Assembly (NCBI RefSeq): GCF_016919705.1
Contig: NZ_CP070369.1
Coordinates: 62,001 to 126,000 of the forward strand
Length of the DNA stretch: 64,000 nt
Direction: 5' to 3'
DNA from: Paracoccus methylovorus
GTDB taxonomy: Bacteria > Pseudomonadota > Alphaproteobacteria > Rhodobacterales > Rhodobacteraceae
Shown: in pieces, positions 46,479 through 56,653 of the stretch
Position numbering within the stretch: position 1 is the stretch's first letter
Layout of the letters: each line of letters begins with the position of its first letter
The notes under the pieces: generated by a model
The model's database searches: none
The model's input: only the letters and a program-made list of their open reading frames with translations
Told to the model about the DNA's origin: nothing
Program-made: the position numbers and the translations under genes

Positions 46479-48281
46479 TCAGCGTTGCATGACATAGGTG
46501 CCGGGCGCATCGGCCCGCGGCGCATAGCCGGCCTTGGCTGCACCCATCGCCGGCGGTGCGGCGCGGTCTGGGGCGGAATGGATGGCGAGCCATTCGGTCC
46601 AGCCTTCCCACCACGATCCGGGCCGCGCCTCGGCGGTCTGGGTCCAACTGTCGGGGCTGGGGCAGCGGCCGCCTGCGGGCCGCTGGGCGATGCGATAGCG
46701 CCGCCGCGGCCGTCCCGGTTCGCTGACGATGCCGGCATTATGGCCGCCGCTGGTCAGCACAAAGGTCAGTTCGGTATTGCTGAGGTAATGGATCTTGAAG
46801 ACCGAGCGCCATGGCGCGACGTGGTCGCGTTCGGTTCCCACGACGAACATCGGCACGCGGATGTTCTGGATCGCGGCGGGGCGGCCGTTGACCATGAAGC
46901 GCCCGGCGGCCAGTTCGTTGTCCAGATAAAGCCGCTGCAGATATTCGGCATGCATGCGATAGGGCATGCGCGTCGAATCCGCATTCCACGCCATCAGGTC
47001 GATCATCGGCGTGCGCTCTCCCATCAGGTAGTCATGCACCATCCGCGACCAGATCAGGTCGTTCGAGCGTAAAAGCTGGAACGCCCCGGCCATCTGGTCG
47101 GCCGAGAGATAGCCCCGGTTCCACATCATGCTTTCCAGCAGGTGCAACTGGCTGTGGTCGATGAACAGCGCAAGCTCGCCCGGTTCGGTGAAATCGGTCT
47201 GTGCCGCCAGCAGGGTCAGGCTGGCCAGCCGGTCGTCGTCGCCATGCGCCATGTCGGCAGCGGCGATGGACAGCAGCGTGCCGCCCAGACAATAGCCCAC
47301 GGCATGAACCTTGCGTTCCGGCAGGACGGCGTTCACCGCATCCAGCGCATCCATCACCCCCAGCCGGCGATAGTCGTCCAGCGTCAGGTCGCGATCCTCG
47401 GCCCCCGGGTTGCGCCACGAGATGCAAAAGACCGTATGACCCTGCGCCACCAGATGCCGGATCAGCGAATTCTGCGGCGACAGGTCCAGAATGTAATATT
47501 TCATGATCCACGCCGGCACGATCAGGATCGGCTCGGCCATGACCGTTTCGGTGGTGGGGGCGTATTGGATCAGTTCGATCAGGTGGTTGCGATAAACCAC
47601 CTTGCCGGGCGTGACCGCCACATCCTTGCCGACCACGAAATTCTCGGCCCCGACCGGGGGGCGGCCCGCCGCCTGCCGGACCATGTCCTCGGTCCAGTTG
47701 CGCATGCCGTCCAGCAGATTCATGCCGCCGGTCTGTATGGTGCGGGCGATCACCTCGGGATTGGTAAAGGGCAGGTTCGAGGGCGAGAATACGTCGAGCA
47801 TCTGCCGCGCCGCGAAGGATACGATTTCCTCGTGATGCGGGTTCATCCCCGGCACCTCATGCGTGGCATTGTGCCACCATTGCTGCTGCAACAGGAACGC
47901 CTGCGCCCAGATGCTGAAGGGCGGTTTCTTCCAGCCCTCGGCGGCAAAGCGGTAATCGCCGGGCAGCGGTTCTATGCAATCCGGGGTCTCGCGGTCAAGG
48001 GTCCGCGCAACGATATGGCACAGCAGGCGCGCGGCCTTGCGGTTGGCCTTGTCGATCAGCTCCAGCCGCTTGCCGGGTGCTGCGGCCAGATGCATGCTCC
48101 AGTCCTGCAGGGCCAGCGTCAACGCCGCCGGAGACAGGCCGTTGGTCAACTGCCCCGCCATCGCCTCGCGCATGCGGTCGAGGGTGCGGAACACCTCGCG
48201 TCCCAAAGGCTCGGGGCAAGGCACCGGAGGCAGATCGGCAGAGGCGGCGGGCGGTGTCGATGCGCTGGTCGGCGTCTTCAT
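46479..48281 (-). CDS. phaC: class I poly(3-hydroxyalkanoate) polymerase
   Basis: 600 residues behind GAGGAG. The alpha/beta-hydrolase core carries the PHA synthase box GYCLGG with nucleophile Cys331, an aspartate in GTERDHVAPW, and the histidine in SGGHNAG. PAWIMKYYILDLSPQNSL and FCISWRNPG are family landmarks. The N-terminal PhaC domain (GMNPHHEEIVSFAARQ) is present. It polymerises 3-hydroxyacyl-CoA into storage granules. The usual phaA/phaB/phasin genes are not adjacent. An FNR-like box 130 bases upstream suggests induction at low oxygen. Confidence 0.93.
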   Translation of the reverse strand: MKTPTSASTPPAASADLPPVPCPEPLGREVFRTLDRMREAMAGQLTNGLSPAALTLALQDWSMHLAAAPGKRLELIDKANRKAARLLCHIVARTLDRETPDCIEPLPGDYRFAAEGWKKPPFSIWAQAFLLQQQWWHNATHEVPGMNPHHEEIVSFAARQMLDVFSPSNLPFTNPEVIARTIQTGGMNLLDGMRNWTEDMVRQAAGRPPVGAENFVVGKDVAVTPGKVVYRNHLIELIQYAPTTETVMAEPILIVPAWIMKYYILDLSPQNSLIRHLVAQGHTVFCISWRNPGAEDRDLTLDDYRRLGVMDALDAVNAVLPERKVHAVGYCLGGTLLSIAAADMAHGDDDRLASLTLLAAQTDFTEPGELALFIDHSQLHLLESMMWNRGYLSADQMAGAFQLLRSNDLIWSRMVHDYLMGERTPMIDLMAWNADSTRMPYRMHAEYLQRLYLDNELAAGRFMVNGRPAAIQNIRVPMFVVGTERDHVAPWRSVFKIHYLSNTELTFVLTSGGHNAGIVSEPGRPRRRYRIAQRPAGGRCPSPDSWTQTAEARPGSWWEGWTEWLAIHSAPDRAAPPAMGAAKAGYAPRADAPGTYVMQR

Positions 48282-48410
48282 GGGCGTCTCCTCGGCGGTT
48301 GATCGGGGCGGGAAGCCGGGCTGTTGGCGCAGGCGATCCGCCCGAAACTCCCGTCATGGTGGCGCGAACGCCTTATGCGCCACCCTTGCGGATATCGCGC
48401 CCGACCGACG

Positions 48411-48424
48411 TTGATTCAAGTCAA
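48411..48424. promoter_or_regulatory. FNR/FixK-type box TTGATTCAAGTCAA upstream of phaC
   Basis: The 14-mer is TTGAT-N4-GTCAA, one change from the symmetric TTGAT-N4-ATCAA consensus and of a kind accepted by CRP/FNR-family regulators. It lies about 130 bases before the PHA synthase start, in the gap after surf1. Control of phaC and the downstream ATPase by oxygen is inferred. Confidence 0.55.
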
Positions 48425-48479
48425 GATGCCCGGAGTTTCCCGGTCTTGTCCAGCGCTTGCCCGGAAACGCCGCACCTGT

Positions 48480-49193
48480 TCAGCCGTGCGGGACCCGGCG
48501 CCGGGCCCAGATGATCCAGCCTGCCCAAAGCGCCGCCAGCGAAAACCACGTCAGCGCATAGCCCAGATGGCTGTTGCGAAACCGGATCACGGTCAGGCCG
48601 CCGACCGGTTGCGCGTCAGTGCCTCCGGCGTCGGCGTCGATGAAATAGGGCGCAACCGGACCGATCCCCTGTGTCGCGGCGATGGCGGCGGTGTCGCGCG
48701 AATACCAGCGACCGGCCTCGGGGTCGTTTGCGCGCAAGAAGGCACCGCCCGGCTGGCTGATACGCATGAGGCCCGTGACCGTTACCTTGCCGTCCGGCAG
48801 GGGGCGGTCGTCGCGGGCCGTGTCGGCGACGAAGCCGCGATTGACCAGCACCAGCCAGCCCTGCGGGGTCTGCATCGGCGTCATCACCCAGAAACCCGGC
48901 CCGCGTTCCGTCACCGCCTTGACCAGCGTGTCGTTGTTTGTGCGAAAGCTGCCCGTCACCTCGACCCGGCGATATTCGGCATCGCGCGGGTCGAGCCCCG
49001 CCCATTCGGCGGGACCGGGGGCGGGGATCGGCGGGGCGGCCAGCCGCGTCTCGACCCGCGCGATGAGGTCGGTTTTCCACGCAAGGCGCTGCACCTGCCA
49101 GACCCCCAGCGCGCAAAGCGTTGCGAAAACCGCCAGCGCGCCGGCAATGACGGCCCACCTGCGCAGGGGGCCTGCACCCCCCGCCCGGGTCAC
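48480..49193 (-). CDS. SURF1-family heme-copper oxidase assembly protein
   Basis: 237 residues with one membrane helix at each end (about 12-32 and 210-230). The first ends GVWQVQRLAWK, the typical SURF1 W-Q-x-x-R-x-x-W/K motif, and LVNRGFV and the periplasmic domain follow. SURF1 proteins help insert heme a into subunit I. Its stop-to-start overlap with subunit IV (ATGA) places it in the quinol oxidase operon, like the surf1q gene known from Paracoccus denitrificans. The presence of a SURF1 gene hints that this oxidase carries heme a. Confidence 0.9.
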   Translation of the reverse strand: MTRAGGAGPLRRWAVIAGALAVFATLCALGVWQVQRLAWKTDLIARVETRLAAPPIPAPGPAEWAGLDPRDAEYRRVEVTGSFRTNNDTLVKAVTERGPGFWVMTPMQTPQGWLVLVNRGFVADTARDDRPLPDGKVTVTGLMRISQPGGAFLRANDPEAGRWYSRDTAAIAATQGIGPVAPYFIDADAGGTDAQPVGGLTVIRFRNSHLGYALTWFSLAALWAGWIIWARRRVPHG

Positions 49194-49570
49194 GAGCCCA
49201 GACCCTGCATCAGCTCGTGGTTCATCTGCGGCATCATGTTATTGTTCATGTGATACATGACCCAAAGCGAGCCGGCCAGCAGGATGACCACCACCACGAT
49301 GGTGAAGATGGTCGAAAGCAGGGTCCAGCCCTCTTCCTGGGTGCCGTTCATGTGCAGGAAATAGACCATGTGGACCAGGATCTGCACCACGGCAAAGCCG
49401 ATCACCGTAACGGCGGTCAGGGCGCGGCTGTCGAAACCGCCCGCCATGACAAGGCCAAAGGGGATCGCGGTCAGGATCACCGACAGCACGAAACCCTTGA
49501 TATAGCCGGCATAGCTGCCGTGGGCATGGCCGTGATCGTGATCGTCGTGATGTGCGTGTGTGTCGGACAT
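49190..49570 (-). CDS. qoxD: quinol oxidase subunit IV
   Basis: 126 residues from ATG 49570, overlapping the subunit III stop by one base (TGATG). A histidine-rich N-terminus (HAHHDDHDHGHAHG) precedes three membrane helices, the CyoD/QoxD plan. ILVHMVYFLHMN in helix 2 is a family mark. The His-rich tail could bind metal. It stabilises the oxidase complex. Symbol follows the Paracoccus qox naming; the E. coli equivalent is cyoD. Confidence 0.92.
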   Translation of the reverse strand: MSDTHAHHDDHDHGHAHGSYAGYIKGFVLSVILTAIPFGLVMAGGFDSRALTAVTVIGFAVVQILVHMVYFLHMNGTQEEGWTLLSTIFTIVVVVILLAGSLWVMYHMNNNMMPQMNHELMQGLGS

Positions 49571-50187
49571 CAGATCATCCCCAGCAGATAGACAAAGGTG
49601 AAGACGCCGATCCAGATGACGTCCAGAAAGTGCCAGAACATCGACAGGCAGACCATGCGGCGTCGGTTGGCGGTGATCAGCCCCTTGCGCCTTAGCTGCA
49701 CCATCAGCGTCACCAGCCAGATCGAGCCAAAGGTGACATGCAGCCCATGCGTGCCCACCAGCACGAAAAAGGCCGAAAGGAACCCGGACCGCTGCGGGCC
49801 GGCGCCGATGTGGATCAGGTGGTGGAACTCGTAAAGCTCGATGGCCAGAAAGCACAGGCCGAAGAACAGCGTCACGAGCAGCCAGCGCAGCGTGCCCGCT
49901 TTATCGCCCTTGCCCATCGCCAGCATGGCGAAGCCGAAGGTGATCGAGGACAGCAGCAGCATGGCGGTGTTGACCGCCACCAGTTCCAGATCGAACAGGT
50001 CCTTGGGTCCGGGTCCGGCCGCGAAACTGTTGGCCAACACACCATAGACCGCGAACAGGACCGCGAACATCAGGCAGTCGCTCATCAGGTAGACCCAGAA
50101 GCCCAGGCTGGTCGAGGACCCCTCGGGGTGGTGATGGGGTTCAAGCTGCCAATAGCGGGCGATGGGATTGGTGGATGCGGTGCTCAT
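49570..50187 (-). CDS. qoxC: quinol oxidase subunit III
   Basis: 205 residues, five membrane helices. LGFWVYLMSDCLMFAVLFAVY is the first helix (core GFWVYLMSDCLMFA), and LVGTHGLHVTFGSIWLV the fourth with the conserved HGLHVxxG. This is the short form lacking helices 1-2 of cytochrome c oxidase subunit III, as in CyoC/QoxC. It sits three bases after the subunit I gene. Confidence 0.94.
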   Translation of the reverse strand: MSTASTNPIARYWQLEPHHHPEGSSTSLGFWVYLMSDCLMFAVLFAVYGVLANSFAAGPGPKDLFDLELVAVNTAMLLLSSITFGFAMLAMGKGDKAGTLRWLLVTLFFGLCFLAIELYEFHHLIHIGAGPQRSGFLSAFFVLVGTHGLHVTFGSIWLVTLMVQLRRKGLITANRRRMVCLSMFWHFLDVIWIGVFTFVYLLGMI

Positions 50188-50190
50188 GTC

Positions 50191-52197
50191 TCAAACCCCC
50201 TGCGCAAGCTGACGCGTGCGGGCATCCTCGGTCGCCTGAACCTGCGAGACGGGGATGTGATAGTCGCGATCATAGTTGAAGGTATGGGCGATGCTCGCGG
50301 CGATGATGCCAAGAAAGCTCAGGGCCGCCAGCCACCAGATATACCAGACCAGCGCCAGGCCGCAGACCGTCGCCAGCGCGGCGATGACGACGCCCGTGCC
50401 GGTGTTCTTCGGCATGTGGATCGGCATGAAGCCGGCAGTGGGACGGATTGCGCCCTCTCGCTTCATCTCCCACCAGCTATCCAGCCCGTGCGAGATCGGA
50501 TTGAAGGCGAAGTTATAGGCCGGAGGCGGCGACGAGGTCGCCCATTCCAGCGTCCGCCCATCCCATGGGTCGCCCGACACATCGCGATATTCCGGGCGGT
50601 CGCGACGCATGATCGACACGCCGAACTGCACGAACATGGCCGCGATCCCGCAGGCGATCAGCACCGCGCCAAAGGCGGCGATGGCGAACCAGATCTGCAG
50701 GTCGGGGTCCTCGAACACCCGCAGCCGCCGGGTCACGCCCATCAGGCCCAGGATGTAAAGCGGCATGAAGGCGACCCAGAAGCCCACGACCCAGAACCAG
50801 AACGAAACCTTGCCCCAGAACACGTCCAGCTTGAAGCCAAAGGCCTTGGGCCACCAGAAGTTGATGGCCGCGAACAGGCCGAACACCACGCCGCCGATGA
50901 TGACGTTGTGGAAATGCGCGATCAGGAACAGCGAATTGTGCAGCACGAAATCGGCGGGCGGCACGGCCAGCAGCACGCCCGTCATGCCGCCGATCACGAA
51001 GGTCAGCATGAAGGCCACGGTCCACATCATCGGCAGCTCATAGCGGATGCGCCCCTGATACATGGTAAAGAGCCAGTTGAAGAGCTTGGCCCCGGTCGGG
51101 ATCGAGATGATCATCGTGGTGATCCCGAAGAACGAGTTGACCGAGGCGCCCGACCCCATGGTGAAAAAGTGGTGCAGCCAGACCAGATAGGACAGCACCG
51201 TGATGCAGACGGTGGCGTAGACCATCGAGGAATAGCCGAACAGCCGCTTGCCCGAGAAGGTCGAGGTGACTTCGGAATATACGCCGAATAGCGGCAGGAT
51301 CAGGATATAGACCTCGGGGTGGCCCCAGATCCAGATGAGGTTGATATACATCATCGGATTGCCGCCAAGATCGTTGGTAAAGAAATTGGTCCCGACATAA
51401 CGGTCCAGCGTCAGCAGGATCAGGGTCATCGTCAGCACCGGGAACGAGGCGACGATCAGGATGTTGGCGCAAAAAGAGGTCCAGGTGAAGATGGGCATCC
51501 GCATCATCGTCATGCCCGGCGCCCGCATCTTCAGGATCGTCACCAGCAGGTTGATGCCCGACAGCGTCGTGCCCACGCCCGCGACCTGAAGCCCCCAGAT
51601 GTAATAATCGACCCCGACCCATGGGCTGTAGCCGATGCCCGACAGCGGCGGAAAGGCCAGCCAGCCGGTCTGCGCGAACTCACCCACGAACAACGAGGCC
51701 ATGGTGATGATCGCGCCGCCCACCGTCATCCAGAACGAAAAGTTGTTCAGGAAGGGAAAGGACACGTCGCGCGCCCCGATCTGCAGCGGCACGATATAGT
51801 TCATCAGCCCGGTAATGAACGGCATCGCCACGAAAAAGATCATGATGACGCCATGGGCGGTAAAGATCTGGTCGTAGTGATGCGCGTTCAGATACCCTTC
51901 GGAGCCGCCAAAGGCCCAGACCTGCTGCAACCGCATCATGATGGCGTCGGCAAAGCCGCGCACGAACATGATCAGCGCCAGCACGATATACATGATGCCG
52001 ATCTTCTTGTGGTCGACCGAGGTGAACCACTCGTGCCACAGCCAGCCCCACAGCCGGTATTTCGTCAGCGCCGCCAGTACCGCAAGGCCGCCAAGGGCCA
52101 CGACGGCAAAGGTCGCCCAGACGATCGGCTCTTTCGGGATCGCGTCCCAGTTCAGCCGGCCAAGAAGAAAGGTGGTTTCGTTTGAAAACGTAGCCAT
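50191..52197 (-). CDS. qoxB: quinol oxidase subunit I
   Basis: 668 residues, about 15 helices. [15 protein letters not shown] opens the heme-copper core; [11 protein letters not shown] supplies the cross-linked His-Tyr pair and proton channel glutamate; HHFFTMG is the CuB histidine pair; and [13 protein letters not shown] holds the heme ligands. It couples quinol oxidation and oxygen reduction to proton pumping in the cytoplasmic membrane. The linked surf1 gene and the Paracoccus-like context suggest a ba3-type oxidase, but heme type cannot be read from sequence. Confidence 0.96.
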   Translation of the reverse strand: MATFSNETTFLLGRLNWDAIPKEPIVWATFAVVALGGLAVLAALTKYRLWGWLWHEWFTSVDHKKIGIMYIVLALIMFVRGFADAIMMRLQQVWAFGGSEGYLNAHHYDQIFTAHGVIMIFFVAMPFITGLMNYIVPLQIGARDVSFPFLNNFSFWMTVGGAIITMASLFVGEFAQTGWLAFPPLSGIGYSPWVGVDYYIWGLQVAGVGTTLSGINLLVTILKMRAPGMTMMRMPIFTWTSFCANILIVASFPVLTMTLILLTLDRYVGTNFFTNDLGGNPMMYINLIWIWGHPEVYILILPLFGVYSEVTSTFSGKRLFGYSSMVYATVCITVLSYLVWLHHFFTMGSGASVNSFFGITTMIISIPTGAKLFNWLFTMYQGRIRYELPMMWTVAFMLTFVIGGMTGVLLAVPPADFVLHNSLFLIAHFHNVIIGGVVFGLFAAINFWWPKAFGFKLDVFWGKVSFWFWVVGFWVAFMPLYILGLMGVTRRLRVFEDPDLQIWFAIAAFGAVLIACGIAAMFVQFGVSIMRRDRPEYRDVSGDPWDGRTLEWATSSPPPAYNFAFNPISHGLDSWWEMKREGAIRPTAGFMPIHMPKNTGTGVVIAALATVCGLALVWYIWWLAALSFLGIIAASIAHTFNYDRDYHIPVSQVQATEDARTRQLAQGV

Positions 52198-52209
52198 GCT
52201 TGCGTCCGA

Positions 52210-53412
52210 TCAGAAGTTCCGCGCCTGACCCGAGGCCGGGTCCAGCAGCGTGACTGAATTGTCATTCGACGGGGAAAACGGCCCTTTCGGCGGCACCAGC
52301 GCATGGCCGCGCATGGGCGTCATGTCCACGGGCGCGCGGGCGAGTTCGGGCGATTTGCCAAACATCAGCGCCGAATCCTCGGGCGTGCAGAACGAGGCGA
52401 CCTGAAAGGGCTTCCATCCCAGCACGGGTGCGCGGGTGCCGCGGCGCTCATGCTTGTCGTAGGTCAGTTGGGTGACGTTCATCGTGCCCGCCAGCCCGGT
52501 GCCGCCCTGCGCATCCAGCGCCATCATCTCGGCCATGCAGATCTTGCCCGGTTCGACGCACATGTTGACGATGCGCGCGAAAAGCTGCGGATCGACCTGC
52601 GCAAAGGGCATGGGCGGCACGTTTTCGCTAGGTGCCTCCAGCTCCAGATAGCGTGGGCGGTCAAGCGTTTCGCCCGTGGCGCGCACCTGTTCCACCCAGG
52701 CGTCAAAGCCCGCCTCGTCCGTCGCCAGCGCCTTGAAACGCATCCCGGAAAAGCCGTGGCCCGAGTAATGCGAGGCGATGCCCTGATATTCGCCGGGATT
52801 GTTGAAGACGCCGTGCAGCTTGGTCTCCATCCCCGGCATGGCATAGATCATGCCGGCCATCGCGGGGATGTAGAACGCGTTCATCACCGAGGTCGAGGTC
52901 AGGGTGAATTCGACCGGGCGGTCCACCGGCACCGCCATTTCGTTGATCGAGGCGATGCCCTGTTCGGGATAGATGAACAGCCACTTCCAATCCATCGCCA
53001 CCACCTGCACCGGCAGGGGCTCATGCGCCTCGGTCATGGGCTGGTCGGCGCTGATTCGGTCCAGCGGCCGATAGGGGTCCAGCAGATGCGTGCCAACCCA
53101 GGTCAGCGCCCCCAGCGACACGATGATCAAAAGCGGCAATGCCCAGATCACGAACTCCAGCTTTGTCGAATGGTCCCAGTCGGGCTTATATTCGGCCTGG
53201 CGGTTTCTTTCGCGGTAACGGCGTGCGAAGATCACGGTCATCACCATCACCGGAATGATGATCAACAGCATCAGCAAAGTCGAGATGACCAGCAGGTCGC
53301 GCTGGCGCGTGGCCACGTCCCCGGCGGGGGCCAGAACCTCGGCCTTGCATGCAGCAAGGGGAATCAACAGGCCAAGCCATGCCAGGTTGGCGAATTTTCT
53401 TATGTGAGTCAT
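52210..53412 (-). CDS. qoxA: quinol oxidase subunit II (lipoprotein)
   Basis: 400 residues. The signal peptide ends in a lipobox LAAC (Cys at about 22), so the mature protein is lipid-anchored. Two helices follow, then the cupredoxin domain with DWKWLFIYPEQGIAS and FNNPGEYQG. The CuA cysteines of cytochrome c oxidases are absent, which makes it a quinol oxidase. The extended C-terminus is longer than that of E. coli CyoA (315 residues). A perfect FNR box lies ~80 bases upstream. Confidence 0.95.
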   Translation of the reverse strand: MTHIRKFANLAWLGLLIPLAACKAEVLAPAGDVATRQRDLLVISTLLMLLIIIPVMVMTVIFARRYRERNRQAEYKPDWDHSTKLEFVIWALPLLIIVSLGALTWVGTHLLDPYRPLDRISADQPMTEAHEPLPVQVVAMDWKWLFIYPEQGIASINEMAVPVDRPVEFTLTSTSVMNAFYIPAMAGMIYAMPGMETKLHGVFNNPGEYQGIASHYSGHGFSGMRFKALATDEAGFDAWVEQVRATGETLDRPRYLELEAPSENVPPMPFAQVDPQLFARIVNMCVEPGKICMAEMMALDAQGGTGLAGTMNVTQLTYDKHERRGTRAPVLGWKPFQVASFCTPEDSALMFGKSPELARAPVDMTPMRGHALVPPKGPFSPSNDNSVTLLDPASGQARNF

Positions 53413-53490
53413 TGGACTACCCGATGTCGGTGAGCGACAGTTACGGACGGCTGAGTCGCGGCGCTGCGACAGGGCACAAATTGAATTACC

Positions 53491-53504
53491 TTGATTTCGA
53501 TCAA
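53491..53504. promoter_or_regulatory. perfect FNR box TTGATTTCGATCAA
   Basis: The 14-mer is an exact TTGAT-N4-ATCAA dyad. It is 79 bases before the qoxA start and 132 bases before the divergent MFS gene. In Paracoccus, FnrP is known to act on terminal oxidase genes according to oxygen supply, so qoxABCD is the likely target. Whether it activates or represses here is not visible. Confidence 0.85.
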
Positions 53505-53635
53505 ACTCGCCATGCGACGTTTTGTCCTATGCTGTTTGCCGCCTGCTTGCTGCACCAATAGGGACGGAAACGCCGCGGCGGGTGAATCTATCCCATCCCG
53601 GCAAGAATCTGCATCGCATCGGATTCCTCGGACAT

Positions 53636-54961
53636 ATGAACACGACATCTTCAACGCCCGCCGCACCGTCGGCCGCCCCGACATCACACGGCCGCCACAG
53701 GGTTTCGCCTTCGGATATCGCCGTGGGCGTCATCATCGGCCGCACGTCGGAATTCTTCGACTTTTTCGTCTTTGCCATCGCGGCTGTCATCGTCTTTCCG
53801 CAGCGGATCTTTCCCTTTGTCGATCCGCTGACCGGGACGCTTTTGTCGTTCGCGCTGCTGGCTCTGGCCTTTATCGCCCGGCCGCTGGGCAGCGTGATGT
53901 TCATGAGCCTGGACCGAAGACACGGGCGCGTGACCAAGCTGACGGTGGCGCTGTTCCTGATGGGAACCGCGACCGTCGCGATGGGCCTGATTCCCAGCTA
54001 CGAAAGCGCGGGCGTCTGGGCCATCATCATCCTGGCAGCGTTGCGCATCGCGCAGGGTCTGGCGCTTGGGGGGGCGTGGGACGGCATGTCCTCGCTGCTG
54101 GCGCTGACTTCGCCGCGCGACCGTCGCGGCTTTTACGCCATGTTGCCGCAACTGGGCGCGCCGATCGGGTTGATCGTCGCCAGTTTGCTGTTCGCCTATC
54201 TGGCGGCCAACCTGACGGCGCAGGATTTTCTGGACTGGGGCTGGCGCTATCCGTTCTTTGTCGCATTTTCGGTCAACGTGGTGGCGCTGTTCGCGCGGCT
54301 GCGCATCGTTGCGACCGAAGAATTCGCCGAGCTTTTCGAATCGCGCGAATTGCAGCCGACCCGCATCGGCAAGACCCTGCGCGAGGACGGCGGTGCGGTG
54401 CTGATCGGCATCTTCGTGCCTCTGGCCAGCTTTGCGATGTTCCATATGGTGACGGTCTATCCGCTGTCGTGGATCTATCTTTACACCAACGAGACGCTGC
54501 TGAGCTTCCTGATTATCGAGGCCGTGGCCGCCAGCTTTGGTATCGTCGCCATCCTGCTGTCGGGCTGGTTGGCCGACCGCATTGGCCGGCGCAACCTGTT
54601 GCTGGTCGGCGCGCTGCTGATTGGCTGTTTCGCGGCCTTGGCGCCGCTGCTGCTGTCGGCGGGCAAGACCGGCGAACTGGTCTATATGATCGCCGGTTTC
54701 TTCATCCTTGGCCTCAGCTTCGGGCAAAGCTCGGGCGCGGTGGCGTCGCTGTTCGAGGCGCGAAACCGCTATACCGGCTCGGCCATCGTGTCGGATCTGG
54801 CATGGATGTTCGGCGCCGGTTTCGCGCCGCTGACCGCGCTGCTGCTTTCGACCTGGTTGGGGCTGTCGGCGGCGGGGCTTTACCTGCTGTCGGGGGCGAT
54901 CTGCTCGACCATCGCCATCCTGATGTCCGGCAAGCTGGAGTTCCGCGCCGTCGACCGCTAG
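53636..54961 (+). CDS. MFS transporter, metabolite:H+ symporter (MHS) type
   Basis: 441 residues from ATG 53636, about twelve helices. IIGRTSEFFDFFVFAIAAVI at helix 1 and ARPLGSVMFMSLDRRHGR at the 2-3 loop follow the ShiA/ProP/KgtP pattern; GWLADRIGRRN is the repeated loop motif. It imports an organic acid or similar solute with protons. The open frame runs further upstream to 53522 with no homology. It is divergent from the quinol oxidase operon and could share the FNR box. Confidence 0.88.
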   Translation: MNTTSSTPAAPSAAPTSHGRHRVSPSDIAVGVIIGRTSEFFDFFVFAIAAVIVFPQRIFPFVDPLTGTLLSFALLALAFIARPLGSVMFMSLDRRHGRVTKLTVALFLMGTATVAMGLIPSYESAGVWAIIILAALRIAQGLALGGAWDGMSSLLALTSPRDRRGFYAMLPQLGAPIGLIVASLLFAYLAANLTAQDFLDWGWRYPFFVAFSVNVVALFARLRIVATEEFAELFESRELQPTRIGKTLREDGGAVLIGIFVPLASFAMFHMVTVYPLSWIYLYTNETLLSFLIIEAVAASFGIVAILLSGWLADRIGRRNLLLVGALLIGCFAALAPLLLSAGKTGELVYMIAGFFILGLSFGQSSGAVASLFEARNRYTGSAIVSDLAWMFGAGFAPLTALLLSTWLGLSAAGLYLLSGAICSTIAILMSGKLEFRAVDR

Positions 54962-54998
54962 GCCCACCTCTGCCCTTGTTCTGTCCCCTTGCATAAAA

Positions 54999-55010
54999 TG
55001 CCGCGCGGCA
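54999..55010. other. 12-bp palindrome TGCCGCGCGGCA
   Basis: A perfect palindrome within CCTTGC-N15-GCAAGG (54988-55014), 38 bases past the MFS stop. It can form a GC hairpin but has no T-run after it. It may be a weak terminator or an operator for the operon starting at 55205. The rest of the 243-bp gap shows nothing I can name. Confidence 0.3.
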
Positions 55011-55204
55011 AGGATGTTGTGAAACGCCCGCGCTTAGGCTTATCAATGTATTGCGGGCAGGAGGAACGCCGGATTGGCGCCCGCCGCAGCCCCACAAGGC
55101 TGCGCCGGGCGCGATGACAAGGTTGGGAGGGGGCAGAGATCCATGCGGGATTCCTCTGAAGCATCAGTATGGCCTGCGCGCATCTTGCGACAGGGGCGCC
55201 TGCG

Positions 55205-56653
55205 ATGACGGGCGGCGAACAGGCGTCGGGTCAGGACCAGCGCGAGATGTTGACGATGCTGACCGCAAGGGTGCGCGACGCCATCCTGCGCAAGCCGCAC
55301 TTCGTCGATGCCGATACCGATCTGGTGACGCTCTGCGGTGAGCTTGCGGCGCGTGGCATTGCCGATGCGCTGGTGCGCGACGGCGACTGGCTTGGCATCT
55401 TTACCACGACCAATCTGGTGCAGGCCGTCTTGCGCGACACGCCCCCCGCCGCGCTGAAAGTGCGCGAATTTACCAAGTTCACCCCTTGGTCGGTCGGCAT
55501 CGAGGACGATCTTTACGACGCGATGATGCTGATGCTGCGCCACCGGATCCACCGTGTTCTGGTGCGTGACGGCGATCAGGTGGTCGCCATCCTCAGCCAG
55601 CTTGACCTGATGGGGTTTCTGGCCAATCAGACGCATCTGATTTCGGCCGAGATCGCGCGGGCGGCCAGCCCGGCCGAACTGGCCAGACCTGCCGCGCAGG
55701 TCGAGGTGCTGATCCGCGTGCTGCACGAGGACGGCGTGCGCATCGAGGTCATCGCCGGGCTGGTCGGTCGGTTGAACCGGCAGATCTTTCGCCGGTTGTG
55801 GCAGATGCTGGCCCCGCAGGTCCTGCGCGACAACAGTTGCCTGATCGTCATGGGCAGCGAGGGGCGGTCCGAACAGATCATCCGCACCGATCAGGACAAT
55901 GCGCTGATCCTGCGCGACGATTTCTCGTTCGACGGGCTGGACCGGGTCACGCAGGCTTTTACCGATGCGCTGATTTCCTTTGGCTATCCGCCCTGTCCGG
56001 GGGGCATCATGCTCAGCCGGCCGCTGTGGTGCCAAAGCGTGCAGTCCTTTGGCGATACCCTGCGCGACTGGATCCATGGCGGCGATCCCGAGGGGCCGAT
56101 GAATCTGGCGATCTTTCTGGACGCGGCTGCCGTGGCCGGGGACGAAAGCCTGTTGTCCGCCGTGCAGGACCGGCTGCGACGGATGCTGACCGGCAGCGAC
56201 AGCTTTTACGCAAGCTTTGCCGCGGCGATCCGGCAGTTCGACAGTGGCGGAGAGGGTGGCTGGTGGCGCCGCATGCCGGGGCTGCGCGGCCGCGAGGCTG
56301 CCGAGATCGACCTGAAAAAGCTGGGCATCTTTCCCGTCGTGCATGGCGCCCGCGCACTGGCGCTGGAATATGGCGTCGCCGCGCCCGGCACTCGCGCCCG
56401 TTTGCAGGCGCTGGCCGATGCGGGGCGGATCGACGGCGGGCTGGCGCGCGATCTGGCCGATGCGCTGCATTGCATGATGGGGCTGAAGCTGGACAGCAAT
56501 CTGGCCCAGATCACCCGCGGCCAGCCGCCCGACAATAGCATCCGCCCGACCGAACTGGGTCGGCTGGATCGTCAGGCCCTGCGCGATTCGTTGAATATCG
56601 TGCGCGATTTCAAGCAATGGCTGGGCCAGCACTACCACCTGGACCTGCTATGA
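55205..56653 (+). CDS. CBS-domain protein with DUF294 nucleotidyltransferase domain
   Basis: 482 residues from ATG 55205; an ATG at 55169 is possible and neither has a strong ribosome site. Two CBS repeats occupy about 20-140 (GIFTTTNLVQAVL, and HRVLVRDGDQVVAILSQLDLMGF). The nucleotidyltransferase domain has GSEGRSEQ (217-224) and TDQDNALIL, the GlnD-like active-site pattern. A helical DUF294 C-terminal domain follows. Such proteins may sense adenine nucleotides and are often encoded with acetate-type SSS transporters. The small membrane protein, kinase, regulator and exonuclease genes follow with ATGA overlaps. Confidence 0.88.
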   Translation: MTGGEQASGQDQREMLTMLTARVRDAILRKPHFVDADTDLVTLCGELAARGIADALVRDGDWLGIFTTTNLVQAVLRDTPPAALKVREFTKFTPWSVGIEDDLYDAMMLMLRHRIHRVLVRDGDQVVAILSQLDLMGFLANQTHLISAEIARAASPAELARPAAQVEVLIRVLHEDGVRIEVIAGLVGRLNRQIFRRLWQMLAPQVLRDNSCLIVMGSEGRSEQIIRTDQDNALILRDDFSFDGLDRVTQAFTDALISFGYPPCPGGIMLSRPLWCQSVQSFGDTLRDWIHGGDPEGPMNLAIFLDAAAVAGDESLLSAVQDRLRRMLTGSDSFYASFAAAIRQFDSGGEGGWWRRMPGLRGREAAEIDLKKLGIFPVVHGARALALEYGVAAPGTRARLQALADAGRIDGGLARDLADALHCMMGLKLDSNLAQITRGQPPDNSIRPTELGRLDRQALRDSLNIVRDFKQWLGQHYHLDLL

